A stretch of 64,000 nucleotides of DNA. It comes from Capsicum annuum (taxonomy: Eukaryota > Streptophyta > Magnoliopsida > Solanales > Solanaceae). The notes below the pieces were generated by a model that saw nothing but the letters and a program-made list of their open reading frames with translations, did no database searches and was not told the DNA's origin. The position numbers and the translations under genes were made by a program. This document shows positions 23,819-35,253 of this stretch, in pieces (within the stretch, counting starts at the first letter, position 1; each line of letters opens with the position of its first letter). Where the stretch lies: positions 149,646,899 to 149,710,898 of the forward strand of contig NC_061115.1 of the NCBI RefSeq assembly GCF_002878395.1, read 5' to 3'.

Positions 23819-23830
23819 GATCTAATACCA
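23819..23830 (-). other. Primer binding site of element E
   Basis: The minus strand reads TGGTATTAGATC, two bases different from the initiator tRNA-Met site. It is three bases from the LTR edge at 23834. Confidence 0.7.
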
Positions 23831-23833
23831 ACT

Positions 23834-26280
23834 TGACACACCCTGAATTGGGCCATGTCATAATGGCACCTCAAGACTACATGAATTAGAGGTCTTCCCG
23901 ATAAGCCAATACAATCATCATATCAACCACAGGGGTCAGGTAACTCCTGACTATATAATAAGATAGAGAAACACATGCTAAAAGTCATAATGTAAACATG
24001 TATAAACACTTTATTAGATTCTTCAACTAAACAACATACCTAAGTCCACTATCATCCATAATACCCCTGCACAAACTAAAGTTTAGAAATGCATATTTTT
24101 GGACAAACCCTCGACAATAGTCAAACCAAGTCAAAATTAAGCTAAGTCTAAAGATAAGATACCAAAAATTAATGTCTTCCTAAATAAGGAAGCTCACCAC
24201 TCCTAAGTTAATGCATGAACTACTTTGATTACTTAATCACTATGTAGGAAGAGAAGATGATGCCCCAGCCCCTATGTTACCGGGGGACATATCATCCAGA
24301 GATAGTTAGCAGTTGGAATGCTAGCATATAAATTAAGGATAAGGATAAAATAACATCATCAATTAATCAACAAGTAAATATAAATCATAATCAATAACAT
24401 TCATAACATTATCCATTCATATAGACATATCACATGATAACCAAGGGATAAGTCTTATCAACACTTTGAAAGCACTCATTCATGATACATGCAATAGATG
24501 AGTCCAACCTTCCACTCTTATAGATTCAAGCATTTATCATTATACATAGGACTTTAACCATATTCACTCATCATCAAGTAATGGACTCTAACCAAATACA
24601 CATCCATTTAAGTGAGGGACTCTAACCACTCACACACATACATATAAGTAAGGTACTCTAACCACTCACACGCGTTCATTAGAGCAAGGGACTCTAACCA
24701 TATGCTCACACATTAGGCAAGGACTCTAACCTCATTTTAAGTTAGATAGGGGATTCTTACCCCAACCCAATTCATTTGGTGCAACACTTCAACCTCATGA
24801 GATCTCATTATACAAGGGACTTTAACCACAAGTAATTTTATTAGGCAACAGACTTTAACCTGAATCCATTACGACTATCATTAGTTGAAATAGGGACTAT
24901 AACCCTTTGTCCATGCATCCACATACATTCAATTCCACACATAAGGACTTCAACCCATTTAGCCAATTTTAACACCTTATATGACCACATGGTCCTCATG
25001 GGGGCCTTCATTGCTCAACTATTTCAATAGGCTAATTCCTTAATACAATTTATCATAAAATTCAAACTATGGTTATCAATACCCCTACAATCCATTCATA
25101 TTTCATTAGAAATTCTATAGCATAATTTAGTTCAACACACAATTCAAGTTCATTTTTATGTTAGGGACTTTAACCCCCTTCTTATTCATCAAACCATCAA
25201 GGTCATTTATTACACAATACATGGTTAAATTTACATTCACAATACCATTTATGAAGAATTCATATATATTGGGTAATTTCCCTAGTTCAAAACATCATCA
25301 TTATATAACTAGATATCTCACTTAGGTATTTTCATAAACACCTTGTGTACATGCCCTTACCAAGACCAATTTCATGGTAGAAATTATCAAGACTAGGGTT
25401 ACTCAAGACCCACATGTTAGAACACATGAAAAAATCATTCACATATGAAAACTACCATCAATAACATGTATAAACATAAGTCTAAGAAATAATCATCATT
25501 ATTCATCATTAGGCAACAAAACCCTCTTTATTTGATTTCAAAACTACCATGTACACTTACTAATCCAAGTGTGAAATACATGGGTTTAGAGTTATTTGAC
25601 AAGGGGAAGAGGCATATGCCTTAAACAAGATGAATCACCAAGATTATTGTTTTCACTTTGCCTCTTGATGATCACCTTTGAAACCCTAGCCTCTAATCCT
25701 TCAACGATGAGATTGCGAGAGTATTTAGGGTGTTTGATCTATTAAAATAGATGTTTAGGAGGCTACACACACTTACATAGTGAGAGGTATTAGGGTTATA
25801 GACATAGGAAATGACCATAAGACCCTTGGTTAAAAATTAAAAATTAAATACGTCCAGGGGTAAGACTCACTTAAGTAGTCATACCCTAGGGTATGAGTGG
25901 TACCCTGACTCATACCCTATGATTATACTAGGTCACACAAACTATTAAGGATACAACCATACACCTATGTGTCATATCCAAAGGGTATGACTCACCCCTA
26001 AGTCATATGCTCTACTCATAATAAAATTAGTCCACTCCAAGCTAAAACCTCACCCTATACGACTCACATAGGTATGACTCATACCCTTAGGTATGATTAA
26101 GGGGAGGGAAACTCATACCTAGGATAGTGATGGCCCTCACCACACTGCCTAAGATATGAAGGAATAGGATAAGAAGGATATGGATTGCATCCAAGGGGTA
26201 CGACCCAAGCCTCTAGTCGTACCTAACCTAGTGACACCAAAAGATAAAGTTTTTCAATGGTTTTAAGCCTAAGTATTTCA
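23834..26280 (-). repeat. 5' LTR of element E
   Basis: It is 2447 bp, starts TGACACACCC and ends ...GTATTTCA. It aligns with the 3' LTR over its full length, including the array of 'gactctaacc' blocks at 24540-24880. Differences are scattered, with many C/T and G/A exchanges. Confidence 0.9.
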
Positions 26281-26285
26281 ATATC
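26281..26285. repeat. Target-site duplication of element E, right copy
   Basis: ATATC here pairs with ATCTC at 18193-18197. D gag sequence follows immediately. Confidence 0.7.
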
Positions 26286-27807
26286 AAGCTTGGCCTTATT
26301 GTCAACACCTTCTATCATAGGTGGATTGATAGTTATCTTGCCACTCCTCATGGTCATAGCCATACAATGACTATTATTCCTTTGAATTTTAGACAGTATT
26401 GCTTGGAAGTATCCCATTTTTTTATTGGTTTAAAAGCTACAAAAATTTGGCCATACTAATACTTAAGTTTCTTAATAGTAATAGATTATGTCTTCACTTT
26501 TTGACTTATCTCCAAATTATATACTCAAATTTCCTTAAGGATATCATCAGTTTTCTATACCCCTTTCAAAATTTAGAAAACATCTCTACCACCCTAGAAT
26601 TACTCAATTCAGCATCGTGGCTACTAGGCAAAATTTATGAGCCAATTTATCATTCTTGTAATCATTTTTTCTATTCCCATCACCATCTTTGTGCCTACCT
26701 CTACTCCTATCTCTATACCTAGGTCGATTGTAGTTGTTGTCCTTATAGTAGTTCCAACCTTGATTTCCTTGACCAAAGTGCCAAGTGTCCTGATTAAAAC
26801 CTTGGCCTTTGGCCCAAAAACCCACCACCTAATCATCTAGATATTTTATCTCATGTGAATCAAAGTTATCATGTATGTGGGTTTTACTTAAAAAATCAAA
26901 CATATTTATCTCTTTTGCCCCTAATCTTGTGAGTTTCTTTGAAATTATGCTCAATTTAACTTTTATCTAAGCTACTTCTTGAGTGATCATACGATCTATC
27001 CTTTGTTGCTCTATGGATGCCCCTATTTTATAAGTGCTTGTGGGAATATCATAATCTCATGAATTCAAACCTTTATTGGTTTTTATCATTCTATTTAGTA
27101 TCATTAAAACCTTCTCCTAATTTAGTCTTATAAATTCTCCTTTTGTTACAATGTCAACTACAACCTTGCTATTAGAATTTAAGGATTTATAAAAGATGTA
27201 AAACAAATAATGACTAGGTATTATGTGATTTGGTACTTGTTGTAGCTTTTTCTTAAACCTCAACTATGTCCCATAATGCCTTCAAGTGTTGTTACTTAAA
27301 CTTACAGATCTCATCTTTCAACTATAATATTTTGAAAGGTAGGAAAAATGTTAAGAAGGTTTCAACTCTCTCTAGGTAGTTTTGTTTTCCTTGGTAGCTC
27401 TATTAGCCATAGAGTAACTTCACCAACCACTATTAAAAGAAACAACCATAGCCTTTTTGCATCTTCGTTCACACCATGCATCTTGTAGGACTTGCATAAC
27501 CCCAAAAAGTATGTTAAATGCAAGTTCACATTAGCATTAGTGAGGCTAGTGACTATTTATTTTAAGTTTAACAATTGTATTATAGCACTAGTGATGTCAA
27601 ACATAGTTTAGCTGGAATTCGAGTAGGAAAAATATCATCTATTTCACTTGAGTTGACAAAGTTAGTGTCATCATTTTCATCATTAAACTGTGAGACATGA
27701 TGAAGCGCGTGCTCATAGCCGATGTTCCTTCTTTGACTTTGTTGTTCATCTATTGAGCTTTTCATTTGCCAAATACAGTTTGCAAAGAAAATTCTGGAAC
27801 AATTCAA
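26281..27807 (-). pseudogene. gag: Element D: Athila-type gag, 5' part of the split element
   Basis: The minus strand reads an Athila gag from a probable ATG at 27807. A gag core lies at about 27200-27450, with the helix motifs around KDEICKFKQQHL and VPNHIIPSHYLF, followed by a glycine/asparagine/tyrosine-rich stretch (26604-26828, GQGNQGWNYYKDNN). At the C-terminal end is a TMRSGK motif (about 26340), which in Athila precedes the protease linker. Single stops and shifts break it; the open pieces are 27580-27807, 26604-26828 and 26223-26417. The frame then runs without a shift across the E insertion into 18197. No zinc knuckle is seen, as is common for this lineage. Confidence 0.75.
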
Positions 27808-27829
27808 AATGAAAAATTACAAAGAGACG

Positions 27830-29040
27830 AATACTCCTGGCCCAAAGTAAGAAACTAAGCAAAGAATACAGAGCCAAAAAGGTGGAGAAAACATAATTTA
27901 GAAGTTTCATTGGGTGTTTGATATATCATACTCTAATAAGATCTGATATATTATAAGTTATAATGATTAATAATAGTCCATGGATTGTTTAAGAGAAGTG
28001 CATTTATAGGCAGAACATAGAATTATTTAATACATCAAAAGAAGCCCCATCTAAGGAGTCATGTTTCAGAAAAGTCAAGCTATGAAACATAATGATCTAA
28101 ATGTGTGAATTTCCATTCTTATGCATTTTAAAAAAAATTCATTTCACGTTATTGATTTTTGGATTTGAGAATTATCGTCACAGTTCCCTATGTGGTCGAA
28201 AATAATCTGTGCAAGTTTGTGGTGTTTAGAGGTTTGAGAAGCCATATAGTTGACTTTGATTAACATTTATTATTTTGAGTGTTGGATGGCAATTTGATCT
28301 GCATCAAAACATCCAAATTATCAAATTTGTATTAGTAGCATGGTTGGTTCAATTTTGGCACCTTCATATCTTATTTCAACCCTTTATTTGGAATATATTA
28401 AAAAGGGTTCTCAGGAATAAATTTAGTAAAAGTAATATTTTTTTCAAAAATCTAACATTTCCATTGAGTCTAGATTATCAAAAAAATCCTAGTAGCATAT
28501 ATAACTAATTTTTATCAAATCTTGAATGATTTTTGAGAGTCCACTCAGAGAATTCAAAAGCATGCGAAATCAACAAAGTTGTTGTTATCTGGTGCATGTC
28601 AGGTCCTTCTTCATGAACAAGTATCTATGTCCATGATCGTGGAGAAGGAATTTCCCCTTCATCATGATCACAAGGTGGTGGCTGCGATTGCAAAAGATAG
28701 ATGAGTCCTTCTTCTCAAACGTTATGAGGTTGTCGTGAACGTGTAGGTTTAAATCATCAAACTTCACCAACATGAAGCCTTGGCTAAAGAAATGAAGGCC
28801 AATTTAGTGGCCTGATCAGTATTGACCCTCTCTAATGCAAAGGTCTAGAAGCATTCTCGAGGTATGGTTCACTGAATAATATGAAAGCCACATTTCACAT
28901 TTTCCTTAATTTTTGGACCTTTGAGCTTCAAATTTGGGATATTCTTGAGGATTTCTGTATCATTTGAGATTGGGTAATCTCCAAACCTTATTTCCATTAT
29001 TTTTCATTAATTATATCATAAAAACACATTAAATCATTAT
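27830..29040. other. 1.2 kb with no recognised feature
   Basis: This should hold the 5' untranslated region and perhaps an LTR of D, but I find no primer site, no LTR edge and no match to the other LTRs in the window. It is AT-rich with short open frames only (28275-28508 plus, 28585-28773 minus) that match nothing I know. It may be old host DNA or a repeat too decayed to name. Confidence 0.4.
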
Positions 29041-29049
29041 TTCAAAATG

Positions 29050-31060
29050 GAAATTTGGGGGTTTTACCGGAAAAGTTTTAAAATGATCTTTTCTTTGATT
29101 TGGACCTTATTTTAAAACCATTTTTGAGTTGGTTTTCACCTTTAGATTCCTATAAACTTGGAGAAGGTATGTATAAAACATTAGATTCATGATCTTACCA
29201 AACCTTTTTCAAGGTATTTATAAAACATTAGATTCACTATTCTTGCTAATTGTTTTATAATTGCTACTTATAAAACAATTAGCAAGATGAGAATATTCTC
29301 TGTGATTCTTTCGGGGAGTACTCTAGTTTTTTTCGGTATCTAAGCATAACTGAGAAGGGTCTAGGCTTCCTCTAACTAAGAGTATTATACACTGAATGAG
29401 GCATGAAGTTGATTCTTACCCCTAAATCACTCAGATCTTAAACAATACCACTTTCACTAATTTTCATGGGGAGGATGAAACTCCCAGGGTTCTTGAGCTT
29501 TTTAGGCATCTTGATCATAAACATAGAACTGCACTATTTTGTAAGTGCTACAGTCTCAATATCCCACAACCTCATCTTATTTTTCACTATTTCCTTTAAC
29601 TTCTTAGTGTATTTAGGCATTCTGTGCAAAACATCTAACAGAGAAAGGTTAATATGATGTTCATTGAATGTGTCAAGGAACTTCTTAAAATAATTATCGT
29701 CCAATTTTTTTCATCTTTTGAGGGAACTATGATTATTATCTGTCTTGAGATTTCTCAATCGACTTGTTATTTGGGTACTCAAATTTTCCCTTCTTATCAA
29801 CTTTTTTGGATTGAACTTACTTTTTGGCTTGTTTGTTGTGCTCAATTGTTCTTGCACCTTATGATTTCTATTTTAAAGTGAATCAACTAAATCTCTACTA
29901 ATCCTCAAGGTAATTTCCATCACTTTATTTGGATTTTTGTATCAATAGGCAAACCCATTTGACATCATGTGCTTTGTCCCGAAGCAAACTAGCCCATTTG
30001 TATCCTTAGATATTTTTGAGCCAACTGTTGATTTTTGATTGCTATATCCATTTGCTCTTGGTTTGAAAAATTCTTGTTTAATATCTCATATATATTAATG
30101 GCCAGAGTGTTGTGTTGAATGCCATAGTGCTGCTAAAATTGTTGAGGTTGAGCGTGATTATTGCCTCATGAATAGTTGGGCTGACTCAGCCAGTTGTTTT
30201 TATTGGCATTACCATAGTTTTGAGTACCTGTTTTTGCATTGCCCATAAAAATTTACACACTTTAAGTTATTATCCACATAAATATACAGAGTGACCAGTA
30301 CCATCACAAATTTTACCCCAACTCTAACCTTATTAAATTGCATTAACCTGGGCCTAAGGTTGAGTCAAACCTAACGTATTAAATTCCATCATTATCTAGT
30401 TCTTAAAGGAGGCTAATTGTGCAGTTAATATTGTGATACGATCTATTTTTATCCTACCTATAGGCTTTTTATCACACATTTGAAAAAATCACCCTGCCAC
30501 TCTAGATTACCTTATTTAATTTGACTTAGGACAGTGTGCAACTCATTATAGGTTTTCTCTAAATCTTTGCCACCTATCATGGAATCTAGAAAAATTTTGG
30601 TGTTATGCTCAAGACCTTCAACAGAAGTATGAGATAATACCTAATTTATCCATTGGTGATATGGGAAATAACTTTGAAGGGACTTAAATTTCTCATATGC
30701 ATGACAAAGATTTTTGTCTAGCTTCTTCTTGAAACTTAAGATCTCACTCCTGAACCTTGTATCTTTTCCTAATGGAAAGAGTCAGATAAGGATTTTATTT
30801 TCCAAATCATCCCAAGTTATGATTAAGTTTGAATGATCTTCCTTCAACCATTTCTTTGCTTCCTCCAATAATGATAATGGGAAAAAAGTGAGCCTCACGT
30901 AGTCTGTAGAGACCATAATGGGAAAGAATGTGTTATTGATCTTCAAGAAATTCTGTAATGGGCCTATGGATCCTCATATTACAAGGCTATAAACTTCCCA
31001 TTACTATGCAAAAATTGCGCTATGTTCTACTTATACTCCAATCGACCTCTTACGACCGAT
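29050..31060 (-). pseudogene. gag: Element F: Ty3/gypsy gag and protease remnant
   Basis: On the minus strand the upstream part (about 30500-31060) is a decayed gag core. Downstream, at 29380-29700, lies the pre-protease and protease block. It has a MPKYTKKLKEIVKNK segment, the VALT...CSS and KLKNPGSFILP segments, and a DLGVRINFMP active-site region (D-L-G in place of D-S/T-G). This block is the usual gag/aspartic-protease boundary in Athila-like elements. No RT follows: below 29.3 kb the similarity ends. Every block has stops. F differs from D and J, so it is a third Athila-like lineage, or the coding part belonging to LTR H at 38741-40217; I cannot decide. Confidence 0.6.
29241..29287. repeat. 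Perfect 19-bp inverted repeat with 9-base loop
   Basis: Arm 29241-29259 is the exact reverse complement of 29269-29287. Just before it, the words TATAAAACATTAGATTCA occur twice (near 29171 and 29215), so the neighbourhood has been rearranged locally. The surrounding F remnant is too decayed to give it a coding role. Confidence 0.85.
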
Positions 31061-33150
31061 TTGCAAATCTTGGAGCTAACATTAGTTGCGAGTGGATTAC
31101 CACTTTGCGCACTGTCCTGTGGGTGATTTGTTGATAACCCATGACTATAGGAATGGTATTACCTTATTGAACTTAAGGTATTAGAAAATAAAGTGTTTGT
31201 TCTCTCCGTAATTTATGCTAGCATTGCTTAGGTTCAGGATATGGTTCAACCAATTCCCTCTTACATGCCAACATGCTTATGACTCCAACTTGTACCTACA
31301 AATTAGTAGCTAGGACCAAGTTGTTGGAACTTATCAAACAAAATAACAAAATAACAATTTAAAAGGCAGCTTCTTTAAGCCTCCTAGAACGACATAAAAA
31401 ACATGATTATGTCCAACCACATATACAAGTGTACATGGTCGTACAAGTAATGAAGTGGCTTTTTTGAGTCATCCATTGATCCCAAAGGGACATGACATTT
31501 AGCAAGCAATCCAATTCTAGTATTACTATTTAAGCTAAGCAAGTGCAATGTGTGACCAAAAGAGAGTTTAAGTTATAAATAGGCTAAAAAGAATAATGAA
31601 CAATCATGAAAGTTTAAAAGAGTTGTAACTCTAGAGTCAAGGCATCTTTAACATTCATGCGAAGAGAAACAATCTCATTATTTAGGTTATTTGTCTAGGT
31701 TATTGATTCACAAGGTTAACATCATGATTATGGTCTTTTGAGCCTTTAATCGTCTAGCTAAAGTAGCCTCACAACTACATTGTTGAGTGGGGATATGGGA
31801 ATTAATTTAAATGCATTTACATCATCACATATTTGAACTAAATGGGGAAAATTAGGTATATTCCTATGCTAACCATACATCTTATCTTTAATACATCTAA
31901 AGAAAATAACCCATTCCTTATGCTCCAAGATCTAATCTAACATTACTTATTTTGGGCTTGCAAAAGAAATCTAGACATATTCTAAAGGTTGTGAATTAAT
32001 AGAACAGTAAATACAAGAACATAAGAACCACCAAATATGATAATTAACATTAACCAACTTTAATGTATGTGAAGCAATCATTTTCATAGCCCCAATACCA
32101 AAAATATGGTTTTTAGCCACTCAAATCTACTTTACAATCATGAAAATTAATGTAGTTCATATAAAAATTAAGTCATAAAAAATAAAATCCTATTTGTTGC
32201 CTCCCTCATTTATTTCTATTCTAAGTCATCCGAAGTTAATTAGAATAGAAGGTAAGTTTCCTATTTATAATATAGGACAAGTTGCACCCAAAAGTACCCA
32301 AGTCCATGGCACATTAAAATCTCGGAGCCTAATCTCTATGACACTTTGATATCATGGCATTTAGCATTCCACACTAATAAAATAAAGCCTTAGTGGTATG
32401 CTGCTAATACAACAACCAACTTTTGCTGACCAAAATCATTCCAACTTTATTTCTTTTATTCCGTGACTCTATGTATATTCAAATTGCGGTAAGATGCTAT
32501 TTTTGTGGTCCAAACCCTTCCAAACATGATCTTTAATGTTGAGACATGACTTTAATTGCATCATATCTCACTTATAGTTAGTTTTTGTCTTCAATTCTCA
32601 AATTTTCTAGCTTGATAAGCTTCATTTGTGAAGTTCCAAATCCATTGTTCACATCAAGCTTGCTCCTTGTTTATCACCCATTATGGCTCATGCATGAATT
32701 TATTTATCATCTAAATCATCTCCAATAAACTCCTACCAAAAATCATCACAAGAATTATACCATACAATACACAAAATATATCAAAACGAAAAAAGAATAA
32801 ATATAGCTTAGGTCGGTTTAACTAGTTATCTCGTTAAACCTTCACTTGGACATTTTGACTTTTTTATTGATTCAATTGAAATACAAACCACATAAACATG
32901 ATTATTGACACAAAATTACATGAATATACACTTTATACTCCATTAAACACATCATGTTATCCTCAAAACTAAGCTAAATGCTTGTGTATATTGACAGTTA
33001 AGTGTATAAATATGCCTAGCATCATGGATTGGTACATATATATTTATGTCTATTTTTGTAGGCTATAAGATATCTTTATGAAAAACTTTCTATTTTGATT
33101 TCTTACTATGTGGATTGTTCATACCAAAAATTATAAGTTGTGTTCTACTC
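31061..33150. other. LTR-like stretch upstream of F, unresolved
   Basis: 31061-31380 would be the 5' leader of F. 31380-32980 has the base texture and order of blocks seen in the Athila-type LTRs here (an 'aaccc...ctccaag' block near 31910 and a leader-proximal block near 31750), but I see no clear TG...CA edges or primer site. 32980-33150 leads into the G gag start. No gene is visible. Confidence 0.35.
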
Positions 33151-33165
33151 TATTCCTAATGCAGA

Positions 33166-34715
33166 TGGTAAGGAATAGATCTAGAGAGGCTAGGGATGCT
33201 GATCTAGCACTCAAAGATGAAGCCTAGAATAGAGAATACAATTGGGTTCGTGGTCAACCCATAGGTAGATGACGATCATAAGGAGATGACCAGCTAGAGA
33301 ATGTTCTAGGAAGGCCTCTCCTGAGTTGAGATTTTGTATTTTAGGGATGATTATCAAACTGGGGATGTGGGTGTAGCTCAAGTCCCATAAGGTTTAGTTG
33401 ATATCCAAGTTCTTTAGGATCTTTTTGGAAAACTGTTATGAGGATTTCCAAAAAATTATTCTTCATCTTGAGATTATCGAACCCCCAAATCATTGTGTGG
33501 CCCAATTCAAAGAAGGGTTATATTATGATATTGCTTCTCAACTAGTTATCCATAAGTTTTACCGAATAAAAGACCTTGTTGAAACGATAATTGAGGTTAA
33601 AAGGAACAACAATGACAAGAAGTCCTTTAATAAAGGTTACAATTCTTCTACTTTATCTGGATGAAATAAGAATAAGGATTTTAACAAGTAATATAAGAGG
33701 AAGTGTGTTGAAAAGACAATCCCTAGGTATCCATCAAATAATGAAGGTAACCATTCTTCTAACACCAATTCTAGAGGCATTATTTTCTTTAAATGTCAAG
33801 GTTGGGGTCATAAGGCTAATGAATGTCCCAATCTACATAATATCGTATTAGTAGAGGGTGATCCTTACTTTGTTGGAGATAAGGTGAAAGAATAAGATGG
33901 TGGTTAGGAAAACCCTCAAAAGGATGATGACATTGGAAGTGAAGGGGAATTAGTAGAAGTTAAAGGGAACTTTAGTTTACCTTATGGATTGATGATAAAA
34001 TTTCCCTATGAAGATGTTTGGACCGATAAAGGAGAGGTTATGAAACTTAACCTTATGATGAGGCTGGTGATGTGTAGTAAAGATAAGGAGCTTTGGGATC
34101 ATGAAGAAGAGCTTAGCAGAAAATCAAAACCTTGTTGTTCACTATCTTTGGCACTAATATTTTCCCAACTTCTATATTAACTCAGGAGGGGGGAAGCCCA
34201 CATGGTACAAATTTAGAAGGTAAGAGAGCAAGATCAAGGATTTTCTCCAAAGGTATATACTTACCCTCTCTTATTTCTAGTATTCATTAGAATTATAATG
34301 ACATTTACCCTAAGGTAGAAATTTTTTTAAAGATATTTGATTTAAAAACCTACCAAGATGGTGTTGATTTCATTTGGAATGACTTGTATGTTCATAAATG
34401 TGTGGATTCCCAACTTAGATGGCAAATCTATTTGTTGTTCTAAAAAAAGTCTATGGTTTCCACTTGATAAGAAAATCTTATTGCTTGTTTCTTGTCACAC
34501 ATATGTGGATAGATAAGTTGGATCTTTCTTGGAAGGTTATTCAAGCAAGAGGAATGTGAGGTGCTTAAGTTGTTTTTTCTTACCTTCAGGTGACCTTGTT
34601 CTTTGTACCACCTTAGGTAATCATAGATCTTGTCATTCCATTTTCTTTAGCCATGTTGATGCTAACAATGTATTGTGTGTAAACATGGTTTCTTGTGAAA
34701 GGAAGGATAATCTAC
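33166..34715 (+). pseudogene. gag: Element G: Ty3/gypsy gag (broken)
   Basis: A likely ATG at 33166 (MVRNRSREARDAD) opens a plus-strand frame that soon meets stops. The gag C-terminal core is open at 33398-33664 (AQFKEGLYYDIASQLVIHKF). A zinc knuckle follows at about 33784-33825, reading FFKCQGWGHKANECP: the first of the four ligands is Phe instead of Cys, a one-base change. An acidic linker follows (33890-34000), then decayed sequence that may be the start of protease. At 34715 it is cut by solo LTR L and the host element resumes at 37403. The G gag is not of the A/B/E/M type. Confidence 0.65.
34711..34715. repeat. Target-site duplication of solo LTR L, left copy
   Basis: TCTAC, identical to 37403-37407 on the other side of the LTR. 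Confidence 0.85.
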
Positions 34716-34979
34716 TGTAAGGTCCTACAAAGTTCCCTCGTAGTTTGAGCCTTAGGGCGTGTTGAGTGAGATGTGATTCCGACCCTAAAAAATTGAGAAG
34801 TGGCTTCCTAAGTGAGTATCATGCTAACCATGTAGAATTTTCCTAATTTCGACTTCTTATTATGTGGGAAATCTGATAAGATTTCCATCGATATAAGATT
34901 TGTCCAAATTGAACACTCGGGTAAGAAGTTATCGCCAATTTAAGACTTCGTCGTAAAACCTGCATCATTTTAGAGCCTA

Positions 34980-35170
34980 GCTCATCGCGGAGAGGGTGTA
35001 TTTAGCAATTGTCAATTTCCAGTGGGACTCCATGATAGTAGCGCATCGCGGAGGAGTCCCAGGTCCCAACCAGTGGGAAAATGCATGGCTCCGCATCGCG
35101 GAGGCTGTCAATTTCCCAATTGTCAATTTCCAGAGAGCCAACGCGATTAGTGGCGTATCGCGGAGGCCTT
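34980..35170. repeat. Four copies of a GC-rich ATCGCGGAG motif in LTR L
   Basis: ATCGCGGAG occurs near 34984, 35044, 35095 and 35157, each inside a longer similar context, and 'attgtcaatttcc' occurs twice between them. The stretch is much richer in G, C and CpG than the rest of the LTR. It lies just before the TATA candidate. Confidence 0.8.
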
Positions 35171-35246
35171 CAAAATCGGGTTCCAGTTCAATTTTTCCAA
35201 TTTTGCACAGACATTTTAAAGGGCATCTTGGACCTATTTCCAAGCG

Positions 35247-35253
35247 TATAAAA
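35247..35253 (+). promoter_or_regulatory. Candidate TATA box in LTR L
   Basis: TATAAAA, about 530 bp into the LTR and right after the GC-rich repeat cluster. Its position resembles that of the candidates in LTRs B and E. Confidence 0.45.

Larger units (their letters stand above)
18198..26280 (-). mobile_element. Element E: internally deleted chromovirus inserted in D
   Basis: It is 8.1 kb with two LTRs of 2.38 and 2.45 kb, an initiator tRNA-Met-like primer site at 23819-23830 and a polypurine tract at 20581-20594. The coding part is only 3.25 kb and holds gag, then the integrase and the chromodomain. Zinc knuckle, protease, RT and RNase H are missing, with the join near 22.5 kb. The element interrupts the gag of Athila-type element D; the flanking pentamers agree at four of five bases, and D's frame continues across the site. 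It could not have copied itself without enzymes from a relative, or it lost the middle after insertion. Confidence 0.8.

Noticed and set aside
27580..27600. Host gene promoter upstream of D gag
   Set aside because: The only coding sequence here is the decayed Athila gag; no TATA or conserved element was seen that could be told from background.
28275..28773. Short frames of 77 and 62 residues as a possible host exon
   Set aside because: No splice-consistent extension, no known domain and average base composition; left as unassigned.
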